Origin: Cladopsammia gracilis
Taxonomy: Eukaryota; Cnidaria; Anthozoa; Scleractinia; Dendrophylliidae
Direction: 5' to 3'
Length of the DNA: 64,000 nt
Assembly (NCBI GenBank): GCA_022457155.1
Contig: JAJGOT010000029.1
Span: 1,127,501-1,191,500, forward strand
Shown here in pieces: positions 1 to 11,445 of the stretch. The notes under the pieces are model-generated. The model had not been told where the DNA came from. It saw only the letters and a list, made by a program, of their open reading frames with translations, and made no database searches. A program made the position numbers and the translations under genes. How positions within the stretch are numbered: the first letter of the stretch is position 1; each line of letters begins with the position of its first letter.

Positions 1-6
1 TTGTTT

Positions 7-3000
7 TTAAGTGTAAGTGTACTTTGTCCTAGCTGGTGCATCCATCGCCAGATTAACCGTGTTGTTATTCTCAGCAATCAGACGCACACCAAGGTATGAC
101 AACAGTCCTGCCACACTGTTACTCAATGTCTCATTCTTCAGTTTCAGGAATGCTAGAGCTTCTGCATCGTATGCTGCTTTAATACTATCGGCTTCTGCTT
201 GGGCTTTGGACAGCGTCACTCTCGCCTCAGACTCCGCGCGCTGGACGGTGATTTGCGCCTGCGTGACAGCTTCTTCTTTGTCAGATCTCGCTTGCACCAG
301 TTGTCGCGGGCGCTCATTTTCCGCAATCTTGATGTTTTCTTTGGCTGCTTCTTTCTGCCTGATAACCTTCTCGTAGGATTCAGGGCGCATAATGTTTGCA
401 ACCTAAGGTTGAGAATATTCAATTCATGTGTTGAGTGCATACATCTTTATAGACGGCTTAGTGGCTAGTATCGCTGTGGAATTAAGGAGTTGTGCTGCAT
501 TTTGGAGACCATACCCAATTCTCTCTATGATGGACATCCATAGGGAACTTGCTTTCCGTCTTATAAAGAGTTCAGTTACAGTCAAATGAGAGACTGAAGT
601 GCAGTAGAGACGAACTTAAGATGTCCATTTTAGTGAGGTGTCCATCTTAGAGGCGTGGCCGTTTAGAGAAAGTTGTCTCTACTCTTAGATCATAGTCTCT
701 TGCTGTACTCTACTGATAACGCAACACGTTTCAAGGGAAAGAAGAATGTTTTTAAATATGCAAGTCAGTTCGTATTGGTATTGTAGTAGTGGGCTACTTT
801 TCTCAATATATCTCCATTTCACTGTGCATCAAATATGGCGCCTCGTGCATTCTACTATCAACCAAGGCCTCTTTAAATTAGCCTGCGAGCAAGCTCTCGG
901 GTTCGGGTTTGGAGTTTTTGGGGAGGGGGGAGGGGGTGGGGGAGGGAAAGGAGCGCAAACCCGAACCCGAGAGCTTGCTCGTTGGCTATCTTTAAATGCC
1001 CTTGAGATAGACCACTCTTCCTGGGAGCCTCTCCCCAGGGGGGGAAGGAACTCCCATATAAAGCTAACGGGAGTGATTGTTGCAAAATTTTGAAAAGAAC
1101 CGCGCTTGAACCTCAGTCAGTTTTTTTCGCTGCTTGCTTGCAAAGGCACGACCCACCGAGAGCGTGGATCCTAGCGCGGGAGCCTCAAAAACGAGATAAA
1201 CACCAGCTAGCGTCTCTTCCCAGTCCCACTGTTCATATTCACACTCGCTCCAGACCATAAATGTGACTGTTTGCAGTCAATCACTGAAAAATTGTTCCTG
1301 TCAGCATAATTTTCTGGCTTAACCCTTTCACTTATAGAGTCAATTATGGAGACAGGTTATGATGTTCTAACTTTTGAGTCTGTTGATGAAATCCTATGGT
1401 GTGACCATTCAAACGAAACCTCTTCAGCAGTACTTTTGCATGGTACCATTTGTTCTAACTTTTGAGTCTGTTGATGAAATCCTATGGTGTGACCATTCAA
1501 ATGAAACCTCTTCAGCAGTACTTTTGCATGGTACCATTTGTTCTAACTTTTGAGTCTGTGGATGAAATCCTATGGTGTGACCATTCAAATGAAACCTCTT
1601 CAGCAGTACTTTTGCATGGTACCATTTGTTCTAACTTTTGAGTCTGTTGATGAAATCCTATGGTGCGACCATTCAAATGAAACCTCTTCTGTAGTACTTT
1701 TGCATGGTACCATTTGTTCTAAGTTTTGAGACTGTAGACGAAATCCTATGGTGTGACCATTCAAATGAAACCTCTTCAGCAGTACTTTTGCATGGTACCA
1801 TTTGTTCTAACTTTTGAGTCTGTGGATGAAATCCTATATCCACACATAACATAACCCCTAAAAGGTACGACGATCACCCCCGCAACTTTTTGATTGGATT
1901 CCCTCCCCCCTCCCCCACCACGGTTGGGAACCTGTAGCTCTGTACCGCACCTTCTGGCGCAGTCTCATCAAAAGTACAGTGGAGGTTAGGAAACGCGTAA
2001 TGTAGAGACCCAGAGCACGTTTACCCAGCAGTGTAGGGAAAGAGCAGCAAGCACATCCACCGAGCTTCTCCTTCTCCTGAAATTTGTCCACATTGTGACG
2101 GGCACTTTTGCGATAGGTTTGCCCAGTTTCTGTCAGTGGTCCTCATCGTCACTGGAAGCACATTAATCATTCTAACATATTAATTAAGCTAACAACAAGA
2201 TGACAAGACAAGATGATTTATTCAACTCAGCTCAGTTGTAACAAGCCATCTGAAAGCCGTCAATCTATCTTGTCCTGAGGCTCTCCCTTTTCCTTGCGGG
2301 TGAGCACAAAGTGCGCATAAGAGCCTGGAAACGGTTTTTACGTCGACTGGAGAACATTATTTCCTAGGGGTTACCGCGGTTTGTCATTCAGTCGCTGCCA
2401 TCCTTTTATTAGCCGTGCTTACCTGCAGGTCAGTTACATCTGCCCATAAAGTGCCGAACCTCCGTCCCAGGGTCTTGCGCACGAGATCTTGGAAAGAAGC
2501 ACGTTGAGACTGTAACTGAGTGGTGTTGAATGAACTGCAGGCGTCGTGGGTAGCAGATTCTCCGATAACCCTAAAACCACATATAGTTTAGAGCGTAATC
2601 TCTTTGGCGAATTACATCAGAGGCAGTTCTTCCAATGAACCAATCAGAGCTCGAAGGAAATACATGTAACCGGTGTCAAGCGCGGGAAAACGGTTTTGGT
2701 GTTGCTTCTGATTGGTTGAGAAAGTAGCGCGAGATTTTATAGCCAATCACAAAGCTTAGCAATGCATAACCAAAGCAATTCCAAAATTACCGTACTTTTG
2801 ACACTCACTCGAGTACCGCTCTTATTATACGAGGCATCTTTCTCGCATACTTTTTCCGAAAACAAAAAAGCTTAATGACGAGGTTCCAATGCAGAATGGT
2901 TCTAGTTTGGGCTTGTCACGCACTTTTTTCAAGTAGAGAAGGAGTGTGTGACAGGTACTTAAATTCGATACTTAAATGTAAACCCTCTTTACGGCTTGGG

Positions 3001-6000
3001 TTAACGTAAATCTGATAAACGTTCAAGTTCTCCCAAACTGTCTCTCGTGTTTGCATCGGCCGTTCTGAGAGAACGTTTGCAATTGTTTTAAAACAACGCA
3101 ATTTTTTTTCTGTATAAATGTTTTTAAAAAAGCACAGTACTGTCTATATATATTCACAAAACGTATGAAAATTAAATGAGCAAATACTGCGCACTTACTT
3201 CAGTACTTTCAGGTAGTTTTCCTTGTCTTTAAACTGCCGAACAATCTCTGGTATATCCTTAGGTCGCGCGCGGTACTGCAACTGTACATTTAGTTTGATC
3301 ACGATACCTTCTTTGTTAAGACACGTCAGGTTTTCATAACTGATACTCTGGAACACGCTGGGGAAGATGATAAAACGATACCCTGGGGAGCCGGCATGGA
3401 GGCCCTCTCTCTTCACTTCCGTGGCAAGCTTCTTCTCATGGATATTGTATGCCAAACCAACTGTTAGGAAAAAAATATTAATTAATATTAGTTCTCGTAG
3501 TACGTATTAATATTGGCAATCGTGGTACGTATCATTTATATGTTGGGAGTCATAACTAATGCTCTGGAACACAGCTTTTTCTGATGGATATTGTACGCCA
3601 ATTCAACTGTTACAAAAATACGTACTAATCTGATCCTAGTTCCTTCAGAATAAACATAAGAAAATTTTGCCCAACAATTATTGGATGCTATTATTGGAAT
3701 AGTGATATTCCTATATCCACACGCAAAAAGAAATCTAAACAACAATTCAAAAGAACACTTTACCAATATTATTTTATGTTCCTATTCCTTTCTTAGTAAT
3801 AATTTAGTTATAGGGCATATAATTAGTTTACCTATATCTTACCCTTCTCCATTTTTTTTTCTTTTCTTATCTTTTTTAACTTCAAAACATGTATGTAATG
3901 ATAAAAAATGGAGTAAATAAAAACTAAATAAAATACTAATCTGATATTGATGATCGTAAATATCGTAACTATCTATGGTTACAGCAGATAGAATTAATAC
4001 TGTTTGGACGATTTCCGAAAATACGTTCTACCCTATTACTAGTTACGTCGGAAATCTTCGAAAAGCTTGGCACTTTCTTTCGGAAATCTTCGGAAGACAT
4101 CGGATAAGATTTGGCAGCTTTCGGCGAAAACTCGAGTGAAAATCAAACAATGGTTCAGGGAATGAGAAGGAATTTTTCTTCTGAATAGTGAAATCGGCAA
4201 AATAAATCATTTTAATTAATAGAAAGGTTAATTCGGGCTTATATTCCCTTATCTCTCATTCAAATTGGAGGCAGTGAACTGTTGACCACAACACTGAGGC
4301 TCCGGTCATGTTTCTTACAGGCCGGGGCAGGTTTTCAAGTTTCTCGATAATGGGACGAATCACTTCACTGCTCTCTGTGCAAATAAAAATGAAATAACAT
4401 GTCACTCAGTTTATGACCTCTATGCAACATTTTAACTCACCAATATACGCAAATCTATAAACCTTTTCAAATAACAGGTTAACTGATCGAAAAACTCGAG
4501 TGAAAATCAAATTATCGTTCAGGAAATGAGAAGGTAAAGTGACATCGGCAAAATTAATTATATAACTTAATAGGAAGGCTTTAGGCACATATTCCATTAT
4601 CCTTCATTTAAATTGGAGGCAGTGAACTGTTGACCACAAAGATACGATCTAGGAGGCTCGACATGTTTTCAAGTTTTTCGATTTTGGGACGAACATTTCC
4701 CCGGGGGGGGGGGTACTCCCTATAATGGGCTATACGGGGATGCTCCGCCCGAAAGGGGTACCTTTTTGAGGCTGGAGGTATATGAAAGGGTCGGGATTTT
4801 ACGAGTTGAAGTATATGAAAGGGTAGGGATTTCACGAAGAATAGGAAAGGGTAGGGAAAACACGCCGTTGGAGCATAAAAAAGGTAGGGAAAACTGCCAT
4901 TTAAGTGTTATAAAAAGGGCCTTTCAAAATATATCAAACAGACGCACTTAAAGGCTATATGAAAGGGGTACCATTTTTAATGAAAGGTATGTGAAAGGGG
5001 TGCCATTTTCAATGAAAGGTATATGAAAGGGGTACCTTTTCTGTCAAAAACGGTATATGAAAGGGTAAGGGTTTGGACCTCGGGACGGAGCATCCCCATA
5101 CAAAACTTTGTTGAGTACCCCCCCACCCCCCCCCCCCCCCGGGACATTTTCACGGTTCTCTGTGTAAATAAAAATGAAATGACATGTTCAATCAGTTTAT
5201 GAGCTTCTGATGACCTCTATGAAACATCTGTAAACCTTTCCAAATAAATGAATATCAGCGTTTCAGAGTTTGAATTATCTGTACTTACTGCGTATTAAGA
5301 GGCAAGCTTCAAAATATGCTTTCCTATGATTACGTGAACAAACGCATGATTTTCTTTTTATATACAGCTATTTCAATTAACGTTGTCGGATGAAAGCTAA
5401 AAGCCAAGACCGCAAGGTAGTATGGTTAGTTGTAAATACTGCCATTGCAGAAAAATCTCATACTACCTTGCGGTCTTGGCTTTTCGCCTTTTTCATCCGA
5501 CAACGTTAATTGAAATAGCTGTATGAAAGGAGGATTTTTCAGGTATCCAATGACGCCTAGCGCGTAATTATCGATCCTGATGTGTCAAATTTCCTGCGAT
5601 GGCGAGTTCACGGGGTGAAATTTTACTGATCTTCGCGAGACGTTTCCAACGCGATAAAAGGTCAATTGCAGCTTCCTTTTATGAGTTTGGTCAAATCATA
5701 TGATCGTTTGATACTTTCCTTCGGTTCGAAGCTAATAAATCGCTTGATGTTCATGTTTTTACAAGTGATATGGAAGATGGCAATATTTTTTCATCTACCG
5801 GAAATCCGGAAATCGAAGTCTTAATTGTCATCGATGCCTTTCAATTTGTCCGTGTTCATAAATAGACAAAGTCGCCGCTCTCTTTACTTTTTGGGGAAGC
5901 AAACGTGTACTAAATACCGTTAGGAACCTACAACAAACCAGATTGGACGATGTGGTATATGTTTGATTGCTAAAATCTACGCAGTGGACGATGCGCTCGC

Positions 6001-6799
6001 TTCGAGCAGCTCCACGGCAAATGACTGGTCACGCAATTTTCAGCTGATAATATAGTTCATTCGCGTTGCATCATGGGATACCTGAAAAACCTCCTTTAGC
6101 TGTATGTATGAATATCTTGATCTGAAAGTTGTTACCAAAATATATGCGTAAAGCAGAACTATCCTTAAAGGAACAATGTCAGCTATTTTTTAGTATGTGA
6201 ATCATTTTGTAAAGCCAAAAACAAAAACATATCTAAAAATAACGCTTTAGTTTTGTTTACCCTTCAGTATGGCGCGCAGTACAATGGAACTATCGAAGCG
6301 TATCTTTGGCTGCGGATCAAAACAAAAATGAATTTATTTAGGTTCTTTCCTTGAATCTTGCGGAACTAAAAAAACAGTTTCAGAGCAGAGGTGCTTATTT
6401 AGTCAAATATTTAGGGCCGAGTCTGATCAAAAATAGTAAAATTCCTCTGACGATCTCAGCTTAACGCACCAAACAATCTTGCATGTCCCTGCCTTAATTG
6501 TTATGTTCACTGTATGTGTTTTAATTTGCAGATAGTTCCTTGATACCTAACTGATTTCGAAGGCAGTTTTGTGTATGGTCGTTGTGTTACAATTAAAATC
6601 GCGTCGTTAAAATTATATATATACATGAAACAAAAATAGCATATCATGATTGACTAAACTTTGTCAAATTTTTATACGAATTACCTTCTTCTGTGCTCAA
6701 CTTGCGTAGAGAAGTTCCAACCATTGCGCCGATAAAGATTATAACAGCAACCACCACTACAATGACTACTTTCGTTTTGTTGCTGCTGAAGAAATCCAT
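7..6799 (-). CDS. SPFH/band 7 (prohibitin-like) membrane protein, short type, gene A
   Basis: Four coding exons on the minus strand: 6685-6799, 3199-3460, 2423-2570 and 7-402, all with GT-AG borders and compatible phases (1, 2, 0), giving 306 residues. Residues 11-29 form one hydrophobic segment (VVIVVVVAVIIFIGAMVG), so a signal anchor is likely. The SPFH/PHB domain follows at about 38-200, with the motif LQYRARPKDIPEIVRQF and the run ERPRQLVQARSDKEEAV leading into an alanine/glutamate-rich helical tail. Family knowledge: SPFH proteins form ring-like membrane scaffolds. The substrate or partner cannot be read from sequence. The start at MDFF gives an exon 1 of 115 bp, the same length as in genes B and E. 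An in-frame upstream extension is open but not conserved between copies. It is almost identical to gene B. Head to head with long-type remnant C1. Only the exact subfamily is uncertain. Confidence 0.88.
879..988. mobile_element. 110-bp MITE with 9-bp target duplication
   Basis: The ends are inverted repeats of about 30 bp (TAGCCTGCGAGCAAGCTCTC at the left, its near complement at the right) around a G-rich centre. It is flanked by TCTTTAAAT at 870-878 and 989-997. The paralogous site in the second tandem unit (near 13707) has a single copy of that sequence and no insert, so the borders are exact. A 9-bp duplication fits Mutator-like transposition (inference). Confidence 0.85.
1364..1838. repeat. 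88-bp minisatellite, about 5.4 copies
   Basis: Units start at 1364, 1452, 1540, 1628, 1716 and 1804 (beginning GTTCTAACTTTTGAGTCTGT) with a few percent divergence. The unit is not a multiple of three, and the array sits inside an intron. The same array occurs at the matching place in gene B (14090-14535). Confidence 0.92.
2620..2812. repeat. Dispersed repeat with CCAAT motifs, copy 1
   Basis: A stretch of about 190 bp with several CCAAT/ATTGG motifs and the core AAGCGCGGGAAAA. Related copies are at 15325-15512, 62050-62275 and, inverted, 63420-63655. It has no coding capacity. It looks like an old non-autonomous element, but its ends are not sharp. Confidence 0.55.
4703..5140. mobile_element. 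MITE with G-tract ends, copy 1
   Basis: An inverted-repeat element beginning with a G run and GTACTCCCTATAATGGGC and ending with TTGAGTACCCCCCC. The inner repeats read ATATGAAAGGG many times. A second copy lies in the opposite orientation at 41695-42127. The matching place in unit 2 (near 17660) has no insert. The exact ends are blurred by the homopolymers. Confidence 0.8.
5365..5521. mobile_element. Palindromic MITE flanked by TA, copy 1
   Basis: Both ends carry CAGCTATTTCAATTAACGTT in inverted orientation, followed by a second matching stretch around GCCAAGACCGCAAGGTAGTA. The element can fold into one long hairpin. It is flanked by TA on both sides, which fits Tc1/mariner-like mobilisation (inference). 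Other copies: 17890-18051 and 27894-28313. Confidence 0.8.
5526..6097. mobile_element. 572-bp TIR element with 9-bp target duplication
   Basis: The terminal inverted repeats are AAAGGAGGATTTTTCAGGTA and its near complement. It is flanked by AGCTGTATG at 5517-5525 and 6098-6106. The second tandem unit has no insert at this place (near 18046). No transposase reading frame is present. Ends and duplication resemble non-autonomous Mutator-like elements (inference). It landed at the very edge of the older MITE at 5365-5521. Confidence 0.83.
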
Positions 6800-7428
6800 G
6801 TCTAAACAGCACTGAACTTCGGTTCCTTCTGTGAGTGCCGAGGAACGAATGAAGCAAAACAAAAGAAACAAAGGTCATAAAACAATATAACTGCAAAACA
6901 AGACTACAATACAAAACCTCACAATAGAAATACAATGTGTTCCGTACTTGCAGAAAGATCCTGAACTTCGCAGCACTGCTAATGAAACTGCAAGTCGGAG
7001 CTTTCTTTGTGAACATAAAACAACCGGCGCGATGTTTGCACTCTGATATGCGCATAAATTTTCCCTTGTTTTCCAAAGGTTATAAGCCCTCAGGAAACAT
7101 TATTCGTTTAATAGATGCTCAAAATATTTGCAATGAATAGAATATCACGTTTACGAAAATTTTCGTTTAAATTATTAAAATGTAAGTATTTTGCGTCAGT
7201 TTTGCGCACTTTTTATCCAAACGGAGCGAGAAGAAGCTAAAAGATCGAAACTGGTGTCTGAAAAGCCTTGTTTTTTGAACAGTTAGTGAAATCTTAACCC
7301 TGACAATATAAAATAAACATCAGGCGGCGTACAATACGTAAATTCCGCTTTGTCTTTTAGTGGGCGGCAACCCAGAGGTGAAGCATGCATAATTAACTGA
7401 CTTCTTTGCATCGAGATAGCTTCGCAAC
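6800..7428. promoter_or_regulatory. Shared upstream region of genes A and C1
   Basis: 629 bp separate the start codons of two divergent SPFH genes. The region is conserved with 18761-19394 at far higher identity than the flanking introns. No unambiguous TATA box or binding site could be picked out. A bidirectional promoter role is inferred from layout only. Confidence 0.5.
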
Positions 7429-7539
7429 ATGGCAAATGGTGGTACCGTTGCGCCTGTTGTCGTCATCGGCATTGGAATTGGCGTTCTTCTTATCCTTATC
7501 TTGATCCCGACCAGTTTTTCTGATGTCGAGTACTATGAG
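7429..7539 (+). pseudogene. Gene C1: orphan first exon of a long-type SPFH gene
   Basis: The exon encodes 37 residues (MANGGTVAPVVV, then a hydrophobic anchor, ending SDVEYYE) and has a good donor (GAG/GTGAGC at 7540). It is nearly identical to exon 1 of gene C at 19395-19505. Exons 2-4 of C have no counterpart downstream. The sequence that follows jumps, at about 10070, from the equivalent of about 21715 to the equivalent of about 24040. The remaining exon is open, but the gene cannot make an SPFH domain unless it splices to something outside this unit. Confidence 0.85.
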
Positions 7540-7964
7540 GTGAGCTTACAATTGAAAATAATTTATCGCTGCCAGTGCGCAGTAATTTGATTTCTAAGCA
7601 AATATCTTTGGTTCCCAAACGACGTGCAAAACAGAATAAAACAAACCAATTGTAAGTTTGTTCACTGTCGAATATTTTCAATTATTTCTCGACTGAATGC
7701 TGACCGTCGTACGAAGCAAGAGGTAGCATAATGCGAGCTTTTTCTTGCGTAAGTTTTTCGAATCTTCAAGTTGAGTTTGTTATGCAATCATTTTACACGC
7801 TCCATTGATAAATCGTAACTCAAAAATTTATAGAGAACCCTTATAATTTGTCCTAAACCATAATGCATGACGAAGATACGAACGACTGTTATTTATAAGC
7901 ACCTCCACATGCGAACGACTGTAATTTTGCTTTTTGTATTTGAAGCTAATATCGCTTTGTAACT

Positions 7965-8190
7965 GAGATCACGAAGGAACAAGATGAAGATAGTTTCGTG
8001 TGATTCTTTTGTAAGTTCTTTTGCGCTAATCAAGTATACTGTATTGACCTCATATTCATTTGTCAGAATTTCAGGCTAAATGCTTCTTTTTACTTACCTA
8101 GTTTCTTAGTATATTACCAGAAACCCATAAAGTGGGTTATGGGTTTCTGATATTACACTTCTCGATTCTTGGACACGAACAAGTACTAGC
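7965..8190. repeat. Local duplicate, copy 1, with 30-bp hairpin
   Basis: This segment (GAGATCACGAAGGAACAAGA onward) is repeated imperfectly at 9341-9562. Copy 1 carries an extra perfect hairpin at 8119-8148 (AGAAACCCATAA with its inverse). The hairpin is also present in the unit 2 counterpart near 20085-20117 but absent from the 9341 copy. Confidence 0.65.
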
Positions 8191-9340
8191 TTTGCATGCA
8201 GGATTATATTAAAGCCTGCAAGCTATTTTGACACATTGAAGTCATTGCGATATACACTCCATAGTAACCGAAATTCAGAATTTGTACACAACGGTCAATG
8301 AAAACGTTGCTGGTCGTAATTGCGTTATGCATGTACAAGCTTATACGTACAGTTTTAAGAACTTGCCTCTCCATTAAATAAATTAGTACATATATAGTTA
8401 AAATGCCCCTGCTGAAGCATGTTTAGAGATTTCTGTGCTCTCTGACACCGCAGTTGAAATTACCCCTTTTCCTGAAAAGAAAACGCTTTAGTCTCTCATG
8501 ATACTTTCCATTTCAAAACTACGATCTAAGGAAAATATCGATCTGTGTAAGAACGCAAAAGGGCGATATATGCATGCGCGCGAAATTTTATAGTTTTTGT
8601 CTTTACATGGTATGGATGATCGAATCTGAGCTATAATGAGAATCGAAATTTTACTTCACGTATACCTCAGAGTAATTAGTTAGCAGCCACCGAATTAAAC
8701 TTTGGTGCTGAAACTTTTTTTGGCCCTTTGAGGCTTATATTTTTTGCAAGATAAGGAGGGGGAGGGGCGGGTCCCCCCCCCTCCCCCCCCCCTCCCCCAC
8801 CCGTCCCCCACCAGCCCCTTCCCTAGATCTGTCACTGGTCAGTAGACGTCTCAGTACAGGCGTATGAGCGGAGGTCTTAAAAAGACAAAAAAGCTCCATT
8901 TTAAATAACAAAAACGAAAAGAATAGTGTTTTTTCCTGTTTACCAGTCTCTCGCTTAGACGTTTCCTCGTCCTCGTTCCTCGCACCCAAAGAGTTACCAT
9001 CAGAGGAGACTAATCTAGGCGAAGCCCTGAATCAATATCAGTTCCCTCGAGGAAGGTTGTCAATTTACCTTATCAACTCAATTGACAAAACCCTGTTTTT
9101 TATGTTTGACTCCCCCACCGACACAGTACCACAGTTTCTTTAGAAACAAACTCCTTTTTAATGTCGATTTGGACGATATTTGTGACGCCCAAAAATGAAA
9201 CATGACCAGATGCACGAGTGATTTTACTACCGCAAAATGTAACAATATAAACCATATAAATCCCTACTAATATTTCCCTAAGCCTCGTAGTGATGTCTTT
9301 TGTTTCAAGTTGAATTTTAATATATCGAAATTGGGCTATT

Positions 9341-9562
9341 GAGATCACTTAGGAACAAATAGTTCGAAATAGTTTCGTGTGATTCTTTTGTAAGTTCAGT
9401 TCTTTCAGTTCCTCTAATTAAATATACTGTATTGACCTCATATATTCATTTGTTAGAATTTCAAGGCTAAATGTAATCTCGTTCAGTTTGCATTTTCTTA
9501 GTTTCCTAGTTTCTTAGTGTATTACACTTCTTGATTCTGGGACATGAACATGTCCTAAACTA
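9341..9562. repeat. Local duplicate, copy 2
   Basis: Diverged second copy of 7965-8190, without the hairpin. It shares GTTTCGTGTGATTCTTTTGT and the TACTGTATTGACCTCATAT core. Confidence 0.6.
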
Positions 9563-9960
9563 CCGTAAAATTCCGGTAATAAGCCCTAGGTTTATACAAC
9601 TTCGTAAATGTTTTTTGGCTGGCAAGCAAACAATATTGTGATAAATAAGCGTTGTTTTAGTTCATTTGGTGCAAATTTTGGTAAAGAATTCCTGTTAAGG
9701 AATTGTGGTGTGTTTATATATAGGAGAGGGTACAACCTGAATACTGTTTTCTTACCAAACTGATAGGCCTATGCCTATAACCTGGGGGGGGGGGCTTATA
9801 AGCGGGGGGGGGGGTTGCAACCCTCCCAGCCCCTCCCCCTCGTACGCCTATGAACTGTGGTGTGTTTATATATATCGGAGGGGGTACAACCTGAATATTG
9901 TTTTGTTACCAAACTGATGCCGCCTATAACCGGGGCGGGGTTATAACCGGGATTTTACGG
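9563..9960. mobile_element. 398-bp MITE flanked by TA
   Basis: The ends are inverted (CCGTAAAATTCCGGT at the left, ACCGGGATTTTACGG at the right), with TA at 9561-9562 and 9961-9962. The interior has a tandem near-duplicate (GTGTGTTTATATATA, G tracts). Fits a Tc1/mariner-type non-autonomous element (inference). Confidence 0.75.
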
Positions 9961-10272
9961 TATAGCGGCTATAGCATCAGTCCAGACTTTGCATGCATGA
10001 TTATATTTAAGCCTCTCGGTGTTTGGAAATCCTAATGAAACACTCTTCCTGGTGTTTGACTGATAGTAATATTACGTTTAATAGTAGTTGTTTCGAATAG
10101 ATTGAAAAAGTTAATGCAATGCAAAGATAAACAATTTGTAAAATTTCTTTTGTGACAGAGTAATTCAAATAAAACCAAGTTTCCGAGCGTTTTGTATCCT
10201 CTTTTTGTACTAAATAGCAAAGAATATAATCCGCCTAACTTCATGGAAAGCACAGCACACAAGGTGATAGCT

Positions 10273-11413
10273 GTCCTCAGGAATCTTCGTTCGGACCCCT
10301 GCTGTGGAACCTTTTCCAAAACGACGTGGTGTATCAAGTAAATAATGTCAACCTTACTATGTATGCTGATGATCATCAGCTATACGTATCGGGAAAAGAC
10401 TACGGCTCAGTTAAGAACAGCCCAGATGAGGAAGGATGACGCGCTGCGTCAAGGTATCGAGAGAACTACCTCCTGGCAAATTCTGAAAAGTTGCAATCAT
10501 TGATCATTAAACCAAGAAGAGTTGAAGTAAATAATGAGGATCTAGCAGAACAAGTGATTGAGAACACTAATTATATCAAACTACTAGGGGTATATATCGA
10601 TGAAAGTATCAATTTCAGTGGACATATATTAGCGAATTGTGCAAGAAGGCTAATAAGAAAGTGGGAGTGCTAATGCGTCTGCGCAATCTATTCCTTGCTC
10701 AGCTAAACTTACTACATGTTTATACGTCGTCTGTCTTACCATTCCTTACCTACTGCCACGTAGTATGGCACTTTTGTAAGGCGTCTGATAGTAGACAAGT
10801 AGAGCGCATTCAAGAGAGAGCGCTGTGAGCTATGTACAGAAATAAGACAGATCCTTTCGAAACACTCCTTGAGCGAGCCAGGCTGCCGTCACTGCAAAAT
10901 AGGAGATTGCAGGATATTGCCATATACATGTATAAAGTGAAAAATCAACTTGCATCTGGCGGTGTAGCAGAAATGTTTAGCCTCAAATCATCGTGCTGTT
11001 CACTCCGAAACAGTGACTTCGATAGGCTAGAGTAAATACCGTTAACTATGGCAAGCACTCTTTGCGTCACTTCGGACATGTATTATGATCAAAGTTGAGA
11101 AAGGACACCAGAAACTCACCCAATCTTGACACTTTCAAGACAAAAATACGAAAAACAGATATCAGTAGCTTGATAGATAACAATTGTGATAATTGCGATC
11201 TTTGTAGACTATGAACACTTTTTATACATTTTTAACTATTTTTTCTTCTTAAAACTAGGACATTTTAACATATAGAAAGCATCCTTTATACACAGGGCTC
11301 GGATAATTTTAATTTACAATATATTATATAGTTAGTATAGTGTCCACAATTAGCTCTAACATAGTTGGTATAGTGTCCACAATTAGCTCTAAATACTTGA
11401 TACGTAAATAAAG

Positions 11414-11445
<32 letters not shown>

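Larger units (their letters stand above)
403..2422 (-). other. Intron 3 of gene A
   Basis: About 2.0 kb between the last two coding exons. It contains a 110-bp MITE (879-988) and an 88-bp minisatellite (1364-1838). The rest (about 403-860, 990-1360 and 1840-2420) aligns along its length with intron 3 of gene B (13276-15120) and shows no further gene. The acceptor is CTTAG before 402 and the donor is CAG/GTAAGC at 2422. Confidence 0.75.
3461..6684 (-). other. Intron 1 of gene A, rich in MITEs
   Basis: About 3.2 kb between exon 1 and exon 2. It holds three inverted-repeat elements (4703-5140, 5365-5521, 5526-6097). The stretches 3540-4690 and 6110-6680 align with intron 1 of gene B and show no gene. 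A degenerate exon-2-like piece (GAATTGGCGTACAATATCC on the minus strand near 3600; the peptide ELAYNIHQKKL) suggests a partial exon duplication. The same piece is present in gene B near 16290. Confidence 0.6.
7540..10070 (+). other. Former intron 1 of gene C1
   Basis: It aligns with intron 1 of gene C (19506-21715). It contains an internal duplicated segment, a 400-bp TA-flanked MITE (9563-9960) and G/C tracts near 8756-8815. I see no coding exon in it. Confidence 0.6.

Noticed and set aside
17..468. Open frames on the plus strand over the last exon of gene A, and the same at 13027-13308 over gene B
   Set aside because: They are antisense shadows of the constrained coding exon. No motif, and the minus-strand frame matches genes B and E.
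10491..11035. Separate small genes
   Set aside because: They are fragments of a single decayed LINE reverse transcriptase in shifted frames.
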